A stretch of 64,000 nucleotides of DNA from Kappaphycus alvarezii. Taxonomy: Eukaryota; Rhodophyta; Florideophyceae; Gigartinales; Solieriaceae. This document shows positions 33,971 to 42,799 of this stretch, piece after piece (within the stretch, counting starts at the first letter, position 1; the number at the start of each line of letters is the position of its first letter). The notes below the pieces were generated by a model. It was not told the origin of the DNA. It did no database searches and saw only the letters and a list, made by a program, of their open reading frames with translations. The stretch spans positions 54,538-118,537 of the forward strand of contig NADL03000569.1 of assembly GCA_002205965.3 (NCBI GenBank), in the 5' to 3' direction. The position numbers and the translations under genes are program-made.

Positions 33971-34240
33971 TCAAGCATTGCATTGCTCAGGGTCTAGCTC
34001 GAACTCAGGGGTTGGGTCGTCAATGAATATGTCGCGAGCGAGCGGTTCAGTCGACTGGAGATATGCTTGTGTGATAACAGCCGTACATACGTAAAAACAA
34101 AAGATGACTGCCAAACCTAATAGCAGGCGCACTGATTGGGGTTGCAGAGTTGTGGAAGAGTGGACGAGGATGTGCTTCATCTTATCACGATGTCCTCCTA
34201 TGACATATTCTGCCTCGTGTTTTGTCTTTCCATCGATAGT
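33971..34240 (-). pseudogene. Copia 1 reverse transcriptase, N-terminal half only
   Basis: Minus-strand frames give GGHRDKMKHILVHSSTTLQ, then QSVRLLLGLAVIF and VITQAYLQSTEPLARDIFID, the palm entry of Ty1/copia RT, where D-x-TQAY holds the first catalytic Asp. Here that residue reads A (TAVITQAY), so even this part is altered. A one-base shift near 33985 continues as LRPLYSQCDAG. The catalytic YxDD block, thumb, connection and RNase H are absent. Confidence 0.7.
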
Positions 34241-35693
34241 TCACTTGAGTGAGAGAACGAAGCGTCCCGGTAGGACTTTGGCATCTGCTGGGACTTCTTC
34301 GCGCAGCACTACCTTGAAGGTGCCACGCTCTAGTAACCCTCGTATCTCTGCCTTTTTTTTCTCTGTCATCTCTTGCCGTTTTGCACGGTCTTCATCTAGA
34401 TCAAGTACTTCAACGGCGAAGATAGGGTCTTCGGTACGTGACTTGAAGCTGTGAAAGCCGTCTGCCACGTCTGTTAATAGCGTGTGCGCGAGGGTCTCTG
34501 GACTGAGGTACGGCTTGACCTGCGCGATGTTAAATGGCCTTGCAGGACCGACGTCTATGTCCCGCACGAAGACTAGCTTCTTATCAGGGTCGAATGTTTC
34601 TACGATGAACGGGCCGAGCCATTCTCCGATGCGGTTCGCGAGGACCTTCTCGCGCCACACGAGCAACTTATCACCCGGTTGGTTCGCCCGATCACATGCT
34701 GGGGGTACTGCATGCTTGAGCGCACGCTTCAGCCGCAAAGTGGCCATATGTTTTGCTAATTCTCCTCGCGCCAGTTCTGCAATTTCCGCTCTCTCTTGCA
34801 CAGCTGGACGGGTTTGGTGTGGCTCAGAGGTTCCTTCACTGCGCACGCGAGAGCGAGGTTCTTGTCGACTGTCGGAGTAGCGGCCATGATTTGCGAAAAG
34901 TCGTTCGAAGCGGGTCTTGGTATCTTTCTTCGATACCAAGGCTCGCGTGAGCCTCAACGCTAGTGCGACTGACTTCGACGTCTGCTACCTTGGCGAGATG
35001 GATGAACTTCTGTCCGAAGGCGGAACCTCTGTCTGTGAGGATCTTGTTCGGTAGGCCAGTATATATGCTTGCCCAGCAATTCACTATCGTCTGCCAGATG
35101 TGCTCTGTTAACACATTGGAGAGAAAACGAGCAGCGCTGAAACGGGTACTTTCGTCGACAATATGGAGGACAGGATATCTAACGATGTACATAATGTCCA
35201 GGAAGATCCTTTCGTTGAGGCAAAATTCTTCTGCTCCGAAGGAAACGCGGGAGCGAGTCGATGCGTGCTGGATCCTTTGGCAGGGGTCGCAGCGCTTGGA
35301 TACCTCCTCAAGTGTTCTTAGCGTCTCGGGAGTCGCTTCTTCTGGACGCGAGCGGGAGATTAGATTGAACAACTTCTTCGATGTGGGTGAAAGAATTGGC
35401 GATGGAGTCGGGCAAGCTGCGTCTTGGTGAGGAATTTGGAATGGAGACTGAAAGGGGACGTAAAGGTGGTTGCTCGCGGACCTTGTCATCGAGATAAACC
35501 ACTGGTCTACGTAAGCGACGCGACCGTCCTCCAGGGTATGCGGTGTGCGATGGACGAAGCGGTTTGAGACGGTACACGGGGTGAGGAACTCCCTATCCAT
35601 AACGTCCATCCCGAGGAGTGCCGGGATGTCAGCGTCGACGATGTCCATAGTAACAAGCACTTGAGGACCACCGCGTGGGGCTCGTAGTGGCAA
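34241..35693 (-). pseudogene. Copia 1 integrase and IN-RT linker, frameshifted
   Basis: 35693-34836 contains a zinc-binding remnant (CDPCQRIQ), then the DDE core: IFLDIMYIVRYPVLHIVDES (first Asp), NKILTDRGSAFGQKFIHLAK (second Asp) and VEAHASLGIEERYQDPLRTT (Glu). A frame change near 34900 leads to 34957-34241, with LVWREKVLANRIGEWLGPFI (an SH3-like C-terminal domain) and a linker that ends at the RT entry (RGTFKVVLREEVPADAKVL). In a working element, this enzyme would insert the cDNA. The integrase is of the 'PVLHIVDE...ARFL' kind seen in fungal- and protist-type copia elements. Confidence 0.8.
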
Positions 35694-36504
35694 TGAGATG
35701 CAACCAAGTGAGAGATAAACGCGTCTGCGAAGCGGAATGAGTTTTGAGAAGGAAGTATTTTCGCTTATGGATGCCTAAGGCAGTTAGGATGCGGTCCAAC
35801 TCCTTGCGGCCGACGACCGATATGGGTGCCCCAATGTCTGTCACAAATCCTAGCGGTCGTCGGTCTCGCACTTCCTTTGTGAGCTCGGCAACGAATGTGT
35901 CCTTCATGAGGACGTGAGAGTCTACCTGCAACGATCTAGAGGAGGAGGTAGTTGCTTCCGTTCGCGGAATAATTTCGGCTGGAGGAGAAAGAATGGGAGG
36001 GCTGGTCGAGGATAGAGCAGCGGCAACTTGGTTGGTTATAATATTGCGATCTGCGGTTTCCACGGGTTCGTAGTTCTCCACAAAATGGGTGAAGTTTTCG
36101 GACTCCTCATAACCATTACCTTCTCCGTCGTGAAGGAGTAAGTCTAGGGCTTTAATACCAGACCGTTCGGTCGTGAAGTGGGTGTCAGCTTTCGTTTCTT
36201 GTCCGACATCTTGGCTTACCAGGTTTTCTTCGCCCTTGATGAAGTATGCGAGAATATATACTGAGGACTCCCCCGCTGCAAGCGATTCCTTGCAAATTCT
36301 GCGACTGCGCCTGGTGCGGAGCGGTGCTTCGGGGTCTAATCGGCCGCGCTGCACTTCCAACATTCGCCGTAGCGGGATTTGTCGTTTGCGCCTGACTTGG
36401 AAGGCGGGGTTTGCGCGGTTTGCTGCCCTCGGTAGTGGCCAGGATTGGTATTCTTGGGGCAGTGAGGAAAGCGATGGTTCTGTCGGGGGTTCCGACCGTA
36501 ACAA
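35629..36504 (-). pseudogene. Copia 1 gag end and aspartic protease
   Basis: This frame has polar sequence, then RRPLGFVTDIGAPISVVGRK, a retropepsin-like D-(I/T)-G-A motif where D-T/S-G is usual. It then shifts into the integrase ORF, which begins with LGMDVMD, the protease's closing strand. The Ile at the central position would weaken catalysis, although DIGA variants occur in some elements. Function: cleaving the polyprotein. Confidence 0.65.
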
Positions 36505-37327
36505 GTGAGGTGCGTAGCATAATCTTGTTCTTCCATGATTATCCCAGTGAGGTTATCGGATTGGGGATCACGCGTGTCAGTGAGCATTTCGAGTTGACGG
36601 ATATTTTGAATAGACTCGTGCAGAGTTGTCACGAACTTGTTGTACGAATATCCTTGCGAGGTGATGCTTTGGATCGGAATGCGCGACCAAGCCTGAAACT
36701 TCGTGATGGCCTTGCGGAGGTAGTCGATCTTATCGTCAGTACGGAAGTCTCGGGGGCACTGCGGTACGAGCTCATTGATATGCGCAACCGTCTTCGTCAA
36801 TCCCAGAGAGACGTCATAACTTGGAGCTGCCTCGCGTCACTGACGTACTCGTTCAGGATGACGCGAACTATCTCCTGATAAGACATAGAATCGCTGCAGC
36901 TCTCGAAGAAGAACTTGCGGGAAGCACCATCAAAGCAGTGTATGAAGAAATCGACCTTCTGCGTGGGCGAAAGGCCATAGTGGCGGGCAGCAACTCCATA
37001 AACCTTGATAGTTTCATGGATGTCTTGTGATATATCACCGGAGAACCTCATATCCTTGAACATCTGCTGGATGTAGTTCGCTTTTCGGCCGCCATCTCCC
37101 CCGCTTCGTCTCTGTGCCTCGGAGCTGACGAGATTTCCGGTGGTCGGCAATGCTTGGCTAGAACGTTCAGCTTCGCCGAATGTTTTCAGAGGGATGCTTG
37201 GAACGGCAGTAACTGGAAGTGGACGGCGGTCTGGATTACCAAGTTGGCCTTCTCGAGCACGACTCGGGCCGTGAAGTACTAACTCCGGAGGGGTTGGAGT
37301 TCCACTCGAGTCGGTATTGGTGAACAA
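36336..37327 (-). pseudogene. Copia 1 Gag, two frames
   Basis: 37327-36797 contains NYIQQMFKDMRFSGDISQDI and KVDFFIHCFDGASRKFFFES, typical of a retrotransposon capsid helical core. It ends at a TGA overlapped by the next frame (36800-36336), which begins KTVAHINELVPQCPRDF and ends at a zinc-knuckle start (YGECWKCSAAD) that continues in the following frame. A one-base shift joins the two. Gag packages the RNA. Confidence 0.75.
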
Positions 37328-37348
37328 TCTGGCACCGAATCCGTCTGT

Positions 37349-37843
37349 CTAAGAAATGGGAGCGTCGTTAATGTCCTTGTATTTGCGAATTACTGATACT
37401 GCAACTTCAATTTTGCAACCAACGAAGTAACAAATCCACGCCAACAGAAATATGCGCTTATCGTGTTTTTCGGCGGATGATAAGTTCAAGCCATCCATGA
37501 AATCCATGTGTACCTTATCAAATTCGAATAGGTCGGCGACCTTAATGACGACACGAAATGGGAAGGTCGAAGATTGGAAAAATGTTTCATTGAACATGAC
37601 ATTTTGCAGCGAAAGAAGGTCACAAAGAAAGTCAGCTACTTCTTCAGAGCTCGAGGGTTCCCAAACATTAGAAGGCGAAACGACTGTTTCATCATCTTCG
37701 TTATCGACGGCAAATAATTCCAGTGTTGACTTCGCTGCTTTCAGGAGGTCGTCAGTGAAGTTACCTTGGATCGAGGCGTCGTTGATCGTACTAAGAATTT
37801 TGCGCTTCTTCGACTTGTACGACGCCATGGAAATCGGTACCAT
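37349..37843 (-). CDS. Extra ORF between 5' LTR and gag of copia 1, 164 aa
   Basis: ATG 37843 to TAA, about 170 bp inside the 5' LTR and ahead of gag. Basic start (MVPISMASYKSKKRKILSTI), an acidic segment (FAVDNEDDETVV), then helical sequence (EEVADFLCDLLSLQNVMFNE; RIFLLAWICYFVGCKIEV). It has no zinc knuckle or known motif. Its position and intact frame suggest an accessory ORF or a separate N-terminal Gag domain. Gag follows 21 bp later in another frame. Read as one intact frame while the rest of the element is broken, it deserves notice. Confidence 0.45.
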   Translation of the reverse strand: MVPISMASYKSKKRKILSTINDASIQGNFTDDLLKAAKSTLELFAVDNEDDETVVSPSNVWEPSSSEEVADFLCDLLSLQNVMFNETFFQSSTFPFRVVIKVADLFEFDKVHMDFMDGLNLSSAEKHDKRIFLLAWICYFVGCKIEVAVSVIRKYKDINDAPIS

Positions 37844-38016
37844 CTTGAATAGTTGATTCGACGACGGGGTGGTTTTCGGAGATGGGAAGATTGCGGGTCA
37901 ATAGCGACGGGTGGAAATTCAGATGGAGTAGAATTGAGAAAGGAGGAGGAGAGAGACGTGGAAGAAGAGTGAAATTATAGAGGGTCGAGAGATCGAGCCT
38001 CGAATCCGGATTGTCG

Positions 38017-38330
38017 TGAGACACGGTCTCGGCTCTTAGCGCACTGCGCGACGGCAATCGACGCGTTTGATTCAGGACGCTTATTGAGAAAAGAGTTGGA
38101 GGTTTATTTATAGAAGAGGGCCGGGGCGGGCGCCTCAGCAGTGCAACGGACAGTAGGTCAACGTTGCGGTACTTCTCTATTGTGGGTGATAGATCGTGTT
38201 CGAGCCCGGTGATGGGCGAGAACCCAAAAGTAAAATACCCGCGCACGCAGCAACGGCCCACGTTAAATCGCGTGGGCGTACAGTGCCAACATTACAGTAA
38301 ACGTACACTTTACTGTAGTCTATCGATACT
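38017..38330 (-). repeat. 5' LTR of copia element 1
   Basis: Second copy of the LTR, starting TGAGACACGG. The sequence just inside on the minus strand (CGACAATCCGGATTCGAGGC) would be the primer-binding region. It has a tRNA-like T-arm flavour, but I could not assign a tRNA. The LTR ends only about 34 bp from copia element 2. Confidence 0.85.
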
Positions 38331-38364
38331 TTCCTCAATTTCTTCTGCAGTGCGGCTACAGCAA

Positions 38365-38455
38365 TGACGGAACGTTACCTCTGTTTATTTTGTCACCTGT
38401 CGACGGCGGATCGCATTTTGCACTCCTTCTACTCAAGGACAGTCTGTCTTGTGTC
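38365..38455 (-). repeat. 3' LTR of copia element 2 (about 91 bp)
   Basis: Begins TGACGGAACGTTACC and contains ACTCCTTCTACTCAAGGACA. It matches the 99-bp 5' LTR at roughly 80-85% by eye, with indels. It is unusually short for a copia LTR. Confidence 0.75.
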
Positions 38456-39437
38456 TTTTGCCACGTGCGGTTTTGTCCAACGTATTTTTTGTTTTCTTGG
38501 GGGCCTCGTGAGTCCACGGTGAAAATGTTGGGACAAGAACGCAAGGTGGCTTGTCGTGGCTGGTTGTTGGTGCTGTGATGGTCGGGAGCGGGGGATGTTG
38601 AGAGCGGCGTTGTGATGGGTGACGTTGAGGCGTCCCAGCGGCTTGGTCAGGAGGTCGGCAACGTTGTGGTGGGTGGGTAAGTGGTGAACCGTGACGCTCT
38701 TCTTTGCTATGTGGTTGCATAGGTCATGGTGGGCAATGTCTATGAGTTTCCGCCGCTTAGTCTTAGCTTTGTTGTTTGCTAGCAGGACCAAGGAGATATT
38801 GTTGAGGAGGAACTTCGACTGTAGGGTGGTCGCGATGTGGCAGTCTTGAATAAGTCGGCAGAGCCATATGGTGTGTTGGACAGCAGCTGAGCCCGCAAGG
38901 TACTCGGCCTCGCATGCAGACTTGGCAACGACGTGCTGCTTGGAGCTGGTCCAACTGAATGGGGGGCCCCATGCTGCGTGAACAATACCAGAGCGCGATT
39001 GCGATCTTTGTCGTTTGCGAAATCGGCGTCACTGTACGTGATAATGGGATGGCCAAGTTGCTGTTGTCGCGGGGACTTGCGGAACGAGCTTCCATGTTGA
39101 GCCGTTCCTTTCAGGTATTGTATTAACCAGGAAAGTAGTCGGTTGTGGTGAGATGTTGGCTTTCGCATGAATTCTGCAAGGCGGTAGACAGCGTATTGGA
39201 TGTTTGTACGCGTGCTGTCAGTTATCTAGCGCAGATCACCTAGAATTTGTTAGAAATGTTGCTTACGTTGCGGGATGAGGGGAGTTCCTCGTCGCTCTCA
39301 TGCCAGTTGCGCTTTTCGGGGAGAGGTGTGGATCGCGGGTGCGCATCCTTGAGGCGAGTGTGGAGGATGGATTGAACGATGTGTAGTTGTGATATATGGA
39401 TGTCCCCTGTGGCTGTCGTGTTGACTTGATTCTTCAA
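38456..39437 (-). pseudogene. Copia 2 RNase H region
   Basis: Minus-strand fragments in several frames: HISQLHIVQSILHTRLKDAH, the post-RT connection, then NRLLSWLIQYLKGTAQHGSS and IITYSDADFANDKDRNRALV, the diagnostic YSDADxA motif with the first RNase H acidic residue. The C-terminal part continues in other frames (DLCNHIAKKSVTVHHLPTHH, where the final His-Asn motif reads HNVADLLTKPLG, ending near 38640). Many shifts and stops make it non-functional. Confidence 0.75.
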
Positions 39438-40145
39438 GTACCTTGTGGGATGCCCGAGGTCGCTGATGCTGTACTTTTTGCGAAGGGTGCTGAAAAGGTC
39501 TGTGATGAGCTGCTTGGACCGGGAGACCTAGAGTAAATCATCCATGCCGACGGCAATAAGGATTGGCAGGCAATTTGCTACTTTGGTGAAGATGTAGGGA
39601 TCAGCTTGGCTCTGGGTGTAGCCATGTGACTCCAGGTGCGAGACAAGTCCGCGGTGGTATGTGTGTGCCGCGGGGGGGGTTCCATAGAGGTTTCGTAAAA
39701 GTAGACCAATGTGGTTGGGATGGCGGCGCTCGCCATTAAAGCGTGGATGTTCGAGTATGTAGACTGGTTTTGTACGCATGTACGGTTCTTGTGTACGCTG
39801 CGGTGATGTCGAAATGTCCCAAGTGCCGGCCGTAGTAAGCTGCGAGAGCTAATAGTAGGCGAACTGTGGTGTTCTCTGCCATTTAAGTGGTGGTGTGGTT
39901 AGGGTCATAAAACAAGTAGGGTTTCATGCGATCCCCTTGGACTGAGCAGTGTGCCTTGCGATCTAGTGCTACAGTGGGTGATTGTTTGTAACGGTATGAC
40001 ATCTTGAGCAGAATGATTTTGGCGTTAAGAAGTACCTTTTTATTGTGAATCCAGCGGAAGGTGTTTTCTCTCTCAAGGGTGTTCCAGGCTTCCCCTAGTC
40101 TTCGGCATCGTGGTGGGTACGGCCCTGGTGGAGCGTTTAGGGGTG
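39438..40145 (-). pseudogene. Copia 2 reverse transcriptase
   Basis: From right to left: NKKVLLNAKIILLKMSYRYK, KAHCSVQGDRMKPYLFYD, ENTTVRLLLALAAYYGRHLG, FDITAAYT, then LLLRNLYGTPPAAHTYHRGL and QSQADPYIFTKVAN, ending GMDDLL where the family has Y-V-D-D-L-L. FDITAAY holds the first catalytic Asp. The order is standard Ty1/copia. Several frame changes and stops show it is dead. Confidence 0.8.
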
Positions 40146-41200
40146 TCTAGAAGTCGTTGTGGTGTATGTAGTGCAATTGGCACTCACACTGTACTGCCAT
40201 CGGCAGAGCTGATTTTGGTGATCTTTTCTTGATCTGATTCACGCAAACCACCAAGCACTGTACTGTACAGTAAGAGCAATTTTCGCTTGTCGCCCACTGT
40301 TATTCCTGGTACTGTATACTCACCCAATGGGGCTTGAGGGCTTGCAATCTGAACCACTGGGCCCCAAATTGGACCTGATATTTTCGCAGGTGAAAGGCAC
40401 CTATTGGGCCAAGTGTCGAATTTACTTATATCTAACTTGGATCTCCCTAACTTGGCTAACCCTAACTTCCCTCATCCCGCCGTCTTAGATAATCCTAACC
40501 AAGTTAACCAGTATTTATACCTATATCGCCACTAGGGTCCCAGATTAACCAGCCACCGCGGTGTTGGCTCTGAACTTGACTCCAAAATACCGCTTTTGCA
40601 GAAACCTTGCAACGGCAACTTTGGCTATAGTCACGTTTATCCGCCCGGGTTCCCCTTTCTTTTTCCCCCTTCTCTATCCAATATTATAATACCCCTTTTG
40701 TTGTTTTTTTGAAATATTTACTCACACTTGGCGCCACGGACTCCGGCGTCTATATACAAATAGAAACTTCAAGATTGTCGTTGGTCCTCACAGCTGACCC
40801 AATACTACATCTTCTTTGTCCAGTATTACACCCTTGGTGTCTACGGTTCTTTGTAATCAACCCATACCAAGTTTCTGGCATTCCGCGGATCACGGTCTGG
40901 CCTTACAACCCGAGGTAAATGTATACCGTATACCGTCCAGCCGTCTAAGGAATTACCCCCGCTCTTCCAACCCCATTTCTCCTCGCCGGCGGCGAGCTGT
41001 GCTACTGCATCACAGAGTGCTTAAAGGGAAAGAGGGACAGCGAACACCCTGTGGTTTTTGGTGTGTGTGTGTTGGATTTCCCATTGTCTGATGGTGTTCC
41101 GTTCCTAGACGAGAAGAACTGCGCACCGCGCATTGCACTACAGTGTGGAAGTGAGGGCGAGAGTGGTTGTGAGACTGGGATTTTTTTGGGGGTTGTACTG
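40146..41200. other. Unassigned segment between copia 2 RT and integrase
   Basis: About 1 kb longer than needed for the usual linker. It contains TACTGTAC words (40258-40275), repeated ACTTGGCTAACCCTAACTTCC-like words near 40430-40480 and poly-T/CT tracts. No coding match to copia, so it may be a further insertion. No ends found. Confidence 0.4.
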
Positions 41201-42042
41201 CTTAAAGTCTCTTCCTCGTGCTTGCAGGAACTTGTCCTTTTTGGGGCCTCAGACGCGAAGTAGGTGGTCATCTAGGCCTTTTCATATACTGTACGAGTAT
41301 GGCCCGTGCTGACAGATTGGATTTGGGCTTTTGGATGGGAATGTGGCCAAATTTGCCAAAGGTTAGAAGTTGGGACGGGTTGAGTGGGGTTCGAAATCAC
41401 ATCTGAGACGGCGAGATGCCTGTAACTAAGTGGAGCATGATATTATACTTAAGCGCGACGTCTTGCAGTGAGTCCTCCCAAAAGACCATGGGAAGTCCTG
41501 CCGTTTTGAGTGCAGCTCTGGTTGCGCTCAGGAGATTGAGATTAATCCGTTCTGCTCTAGAGTACTCCTGGGGCTGGTATTTTGTACGGGTCTTGAGAGT
41601 GGTGCCGTGGTGTTGGTAGAGGTGTATGAGGGGGTTGGATAAAAAATCTCCTGCATTGTCGACTCGGATGACTCGGGGTGGTGTGCCGTGTGAGGTGTTG
41701 ATTTTTGCCATATGGAAGGGGATAAAGCGGCCAACCTCTTCCCTCGTTTTGAGGAAGTAGACACTGAGGAATCGGCTTTCGGCGTCGAGGAAGGTGAGGA
41801 AACGAATGTTGCCGTGTACGGACGGGGTGGTAATGGGTCCACACGTGTCAGATCTGAGGTACGAGCAAACTCTGTAGTGCTTGGTGTTAGCCAGGTGTAG
41901 GGCTTGCTGTGAGTTTGGCGTGCTTGCACGGGAGGCATGAGATCGGTGGGGACAGGTTGACCAGTTGCTTTGGTAAGATGGTTAGTGTGCTGCGTTTGGC
42001 CACTTTTTGGAGGGCTCGGAAGTATGCATGGTTGAGGATGAG
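41201..42042 (-). pseudogene. Copia 2 integrase
   Basis: Minus-strand pieces: a GAG-pre-integrase/zinc region (HAYFRALQKVAK, then ISCLPCKHAK) in 41900-42042. A core with RVIRVDNAGDFLSNPLIHLY (second catalytic Asp), YQPQEYSRAERINLNLLSAT (Glu) and LPMVFWEDSLQDVALKYNIM in 41397-41711 follows. The C-terminal domain reads KFGHIPIQKPKSNLSARAIL, then VQYMKRP, near 41290. The first Asp lies in a frame-shifted stretch. The gypsy element inserted at the upstream edge, just inside the zinc-binding region. Confidence 0.8.
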
Positions 42043-42047
42043 ATGAC
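42043..42047. repeat. Target-site duplication of the gypsy element (left copy)
   Basis: ATGAC, repeated exactly at 49568-49572 after the other LTR. Confidence 0.9.
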
Positions 42048-42766
42048 TGATAGGGTAAATCGGCGGGGGAAGAGATCCTCAGAACCAATTACCCTGAGAA
42101 GGAGGTGTTGCGAGCGACAAAAGTGCTACCGTGGTATTGTTGAACGAACAAAAGGGAGTGTATATAGAAGAGAGTTGAGAAAGCTACAAGCAAGTATAAA
42201 AGGGGCAGGGTCTACCACCGACGCTCTGCGACTAGCGTAAGAAAAAGTTTTCTTGGGTCTGAAGTTGACTCTCAACTTCCTACTACTCGGGACTTGGCTT
42301 GAAGTTGTCTGCCAACTTGCTTCACCTCCACTAAAGGAAGCAGTTTACTCGGCTTATATAGACTTTTGGCTACCCTAAAAGTCTCAAACAAACATACTAA
42401 TAACCATAAAATGTATTCACGGTAATCGTGTGAACCAGAGAGACTATTAGAAGATATTTCCTCAAGGTAAATATCTAGGTGCCATACCCATGCCAGCCAC
42501 CCATCGGCCAGGGGTGGGAATTGATGTGGCCATTATATAGACCTTTCAGAGCTACTTGTAGTATCACCCACAACCTGGAACTGTACTGACATCTACTATG
42601 ACAGCGTGTCCTAAAATGAAAAAATCAACCGATGAATTTGCCACACTCACCCAAATTAAAAATATCTTGCAAATTCAAAAACTGTAAAAATATCTTCCCA
42701 ATTCCGATACTGTATACAATCATGGTCCTCATCTAGATTTTTTCGTGTGCGAATTTGCGCACATCA
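42048..42766 (-). repeat. 3' LTR of the gypsy element
   Basis: 719 bp, TGATAGGG...GCACATCA. It contains a TATATAG-like stretch (about 42160) and a duplicated sub-block (GAAGTTGACTCTCAACTTCC / GAAGTTGTCTGCCAACTTGC), a small foldback near 42262-42320. Confidence 0.92.
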
Positions 42767-42790
42767 CGCCCTCTCGCTCAAGACGAACGT
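42767..42790 (-). promoter_or_regulatory. Polypurine tract of the gypsy element
   Basis: Read on minus, GAGCGAGAGGGCG directly precedes the 3' LTR, the position where plus-strand DNA synthesis is primed. The pol stop codon is about 35 bp from the LTR. Confidence 0.7.
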
Positions 42791-42799
42791 CCCGACTCG

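Larger units (their letters stand above)
33209..38330 (-). mobile_element. Ty1/copia LTR retrotransposon 1, internally deleted
   Basis: Two direct repeats (33209-33524 and 38017-38330), about 98% identical by eye, bound minus-strand gag, protease, integrase and the start of reverse transcriptase, in the PR-IN-RT order that defines Ty1/copia. The rest of RT and all RNase H are missing before the 3' LTR. A purine run (GAGGGGAG read on minus) abuts the 3' LTR as polypurine tract. No clean target duplication could be found. Confidence 0.85.
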
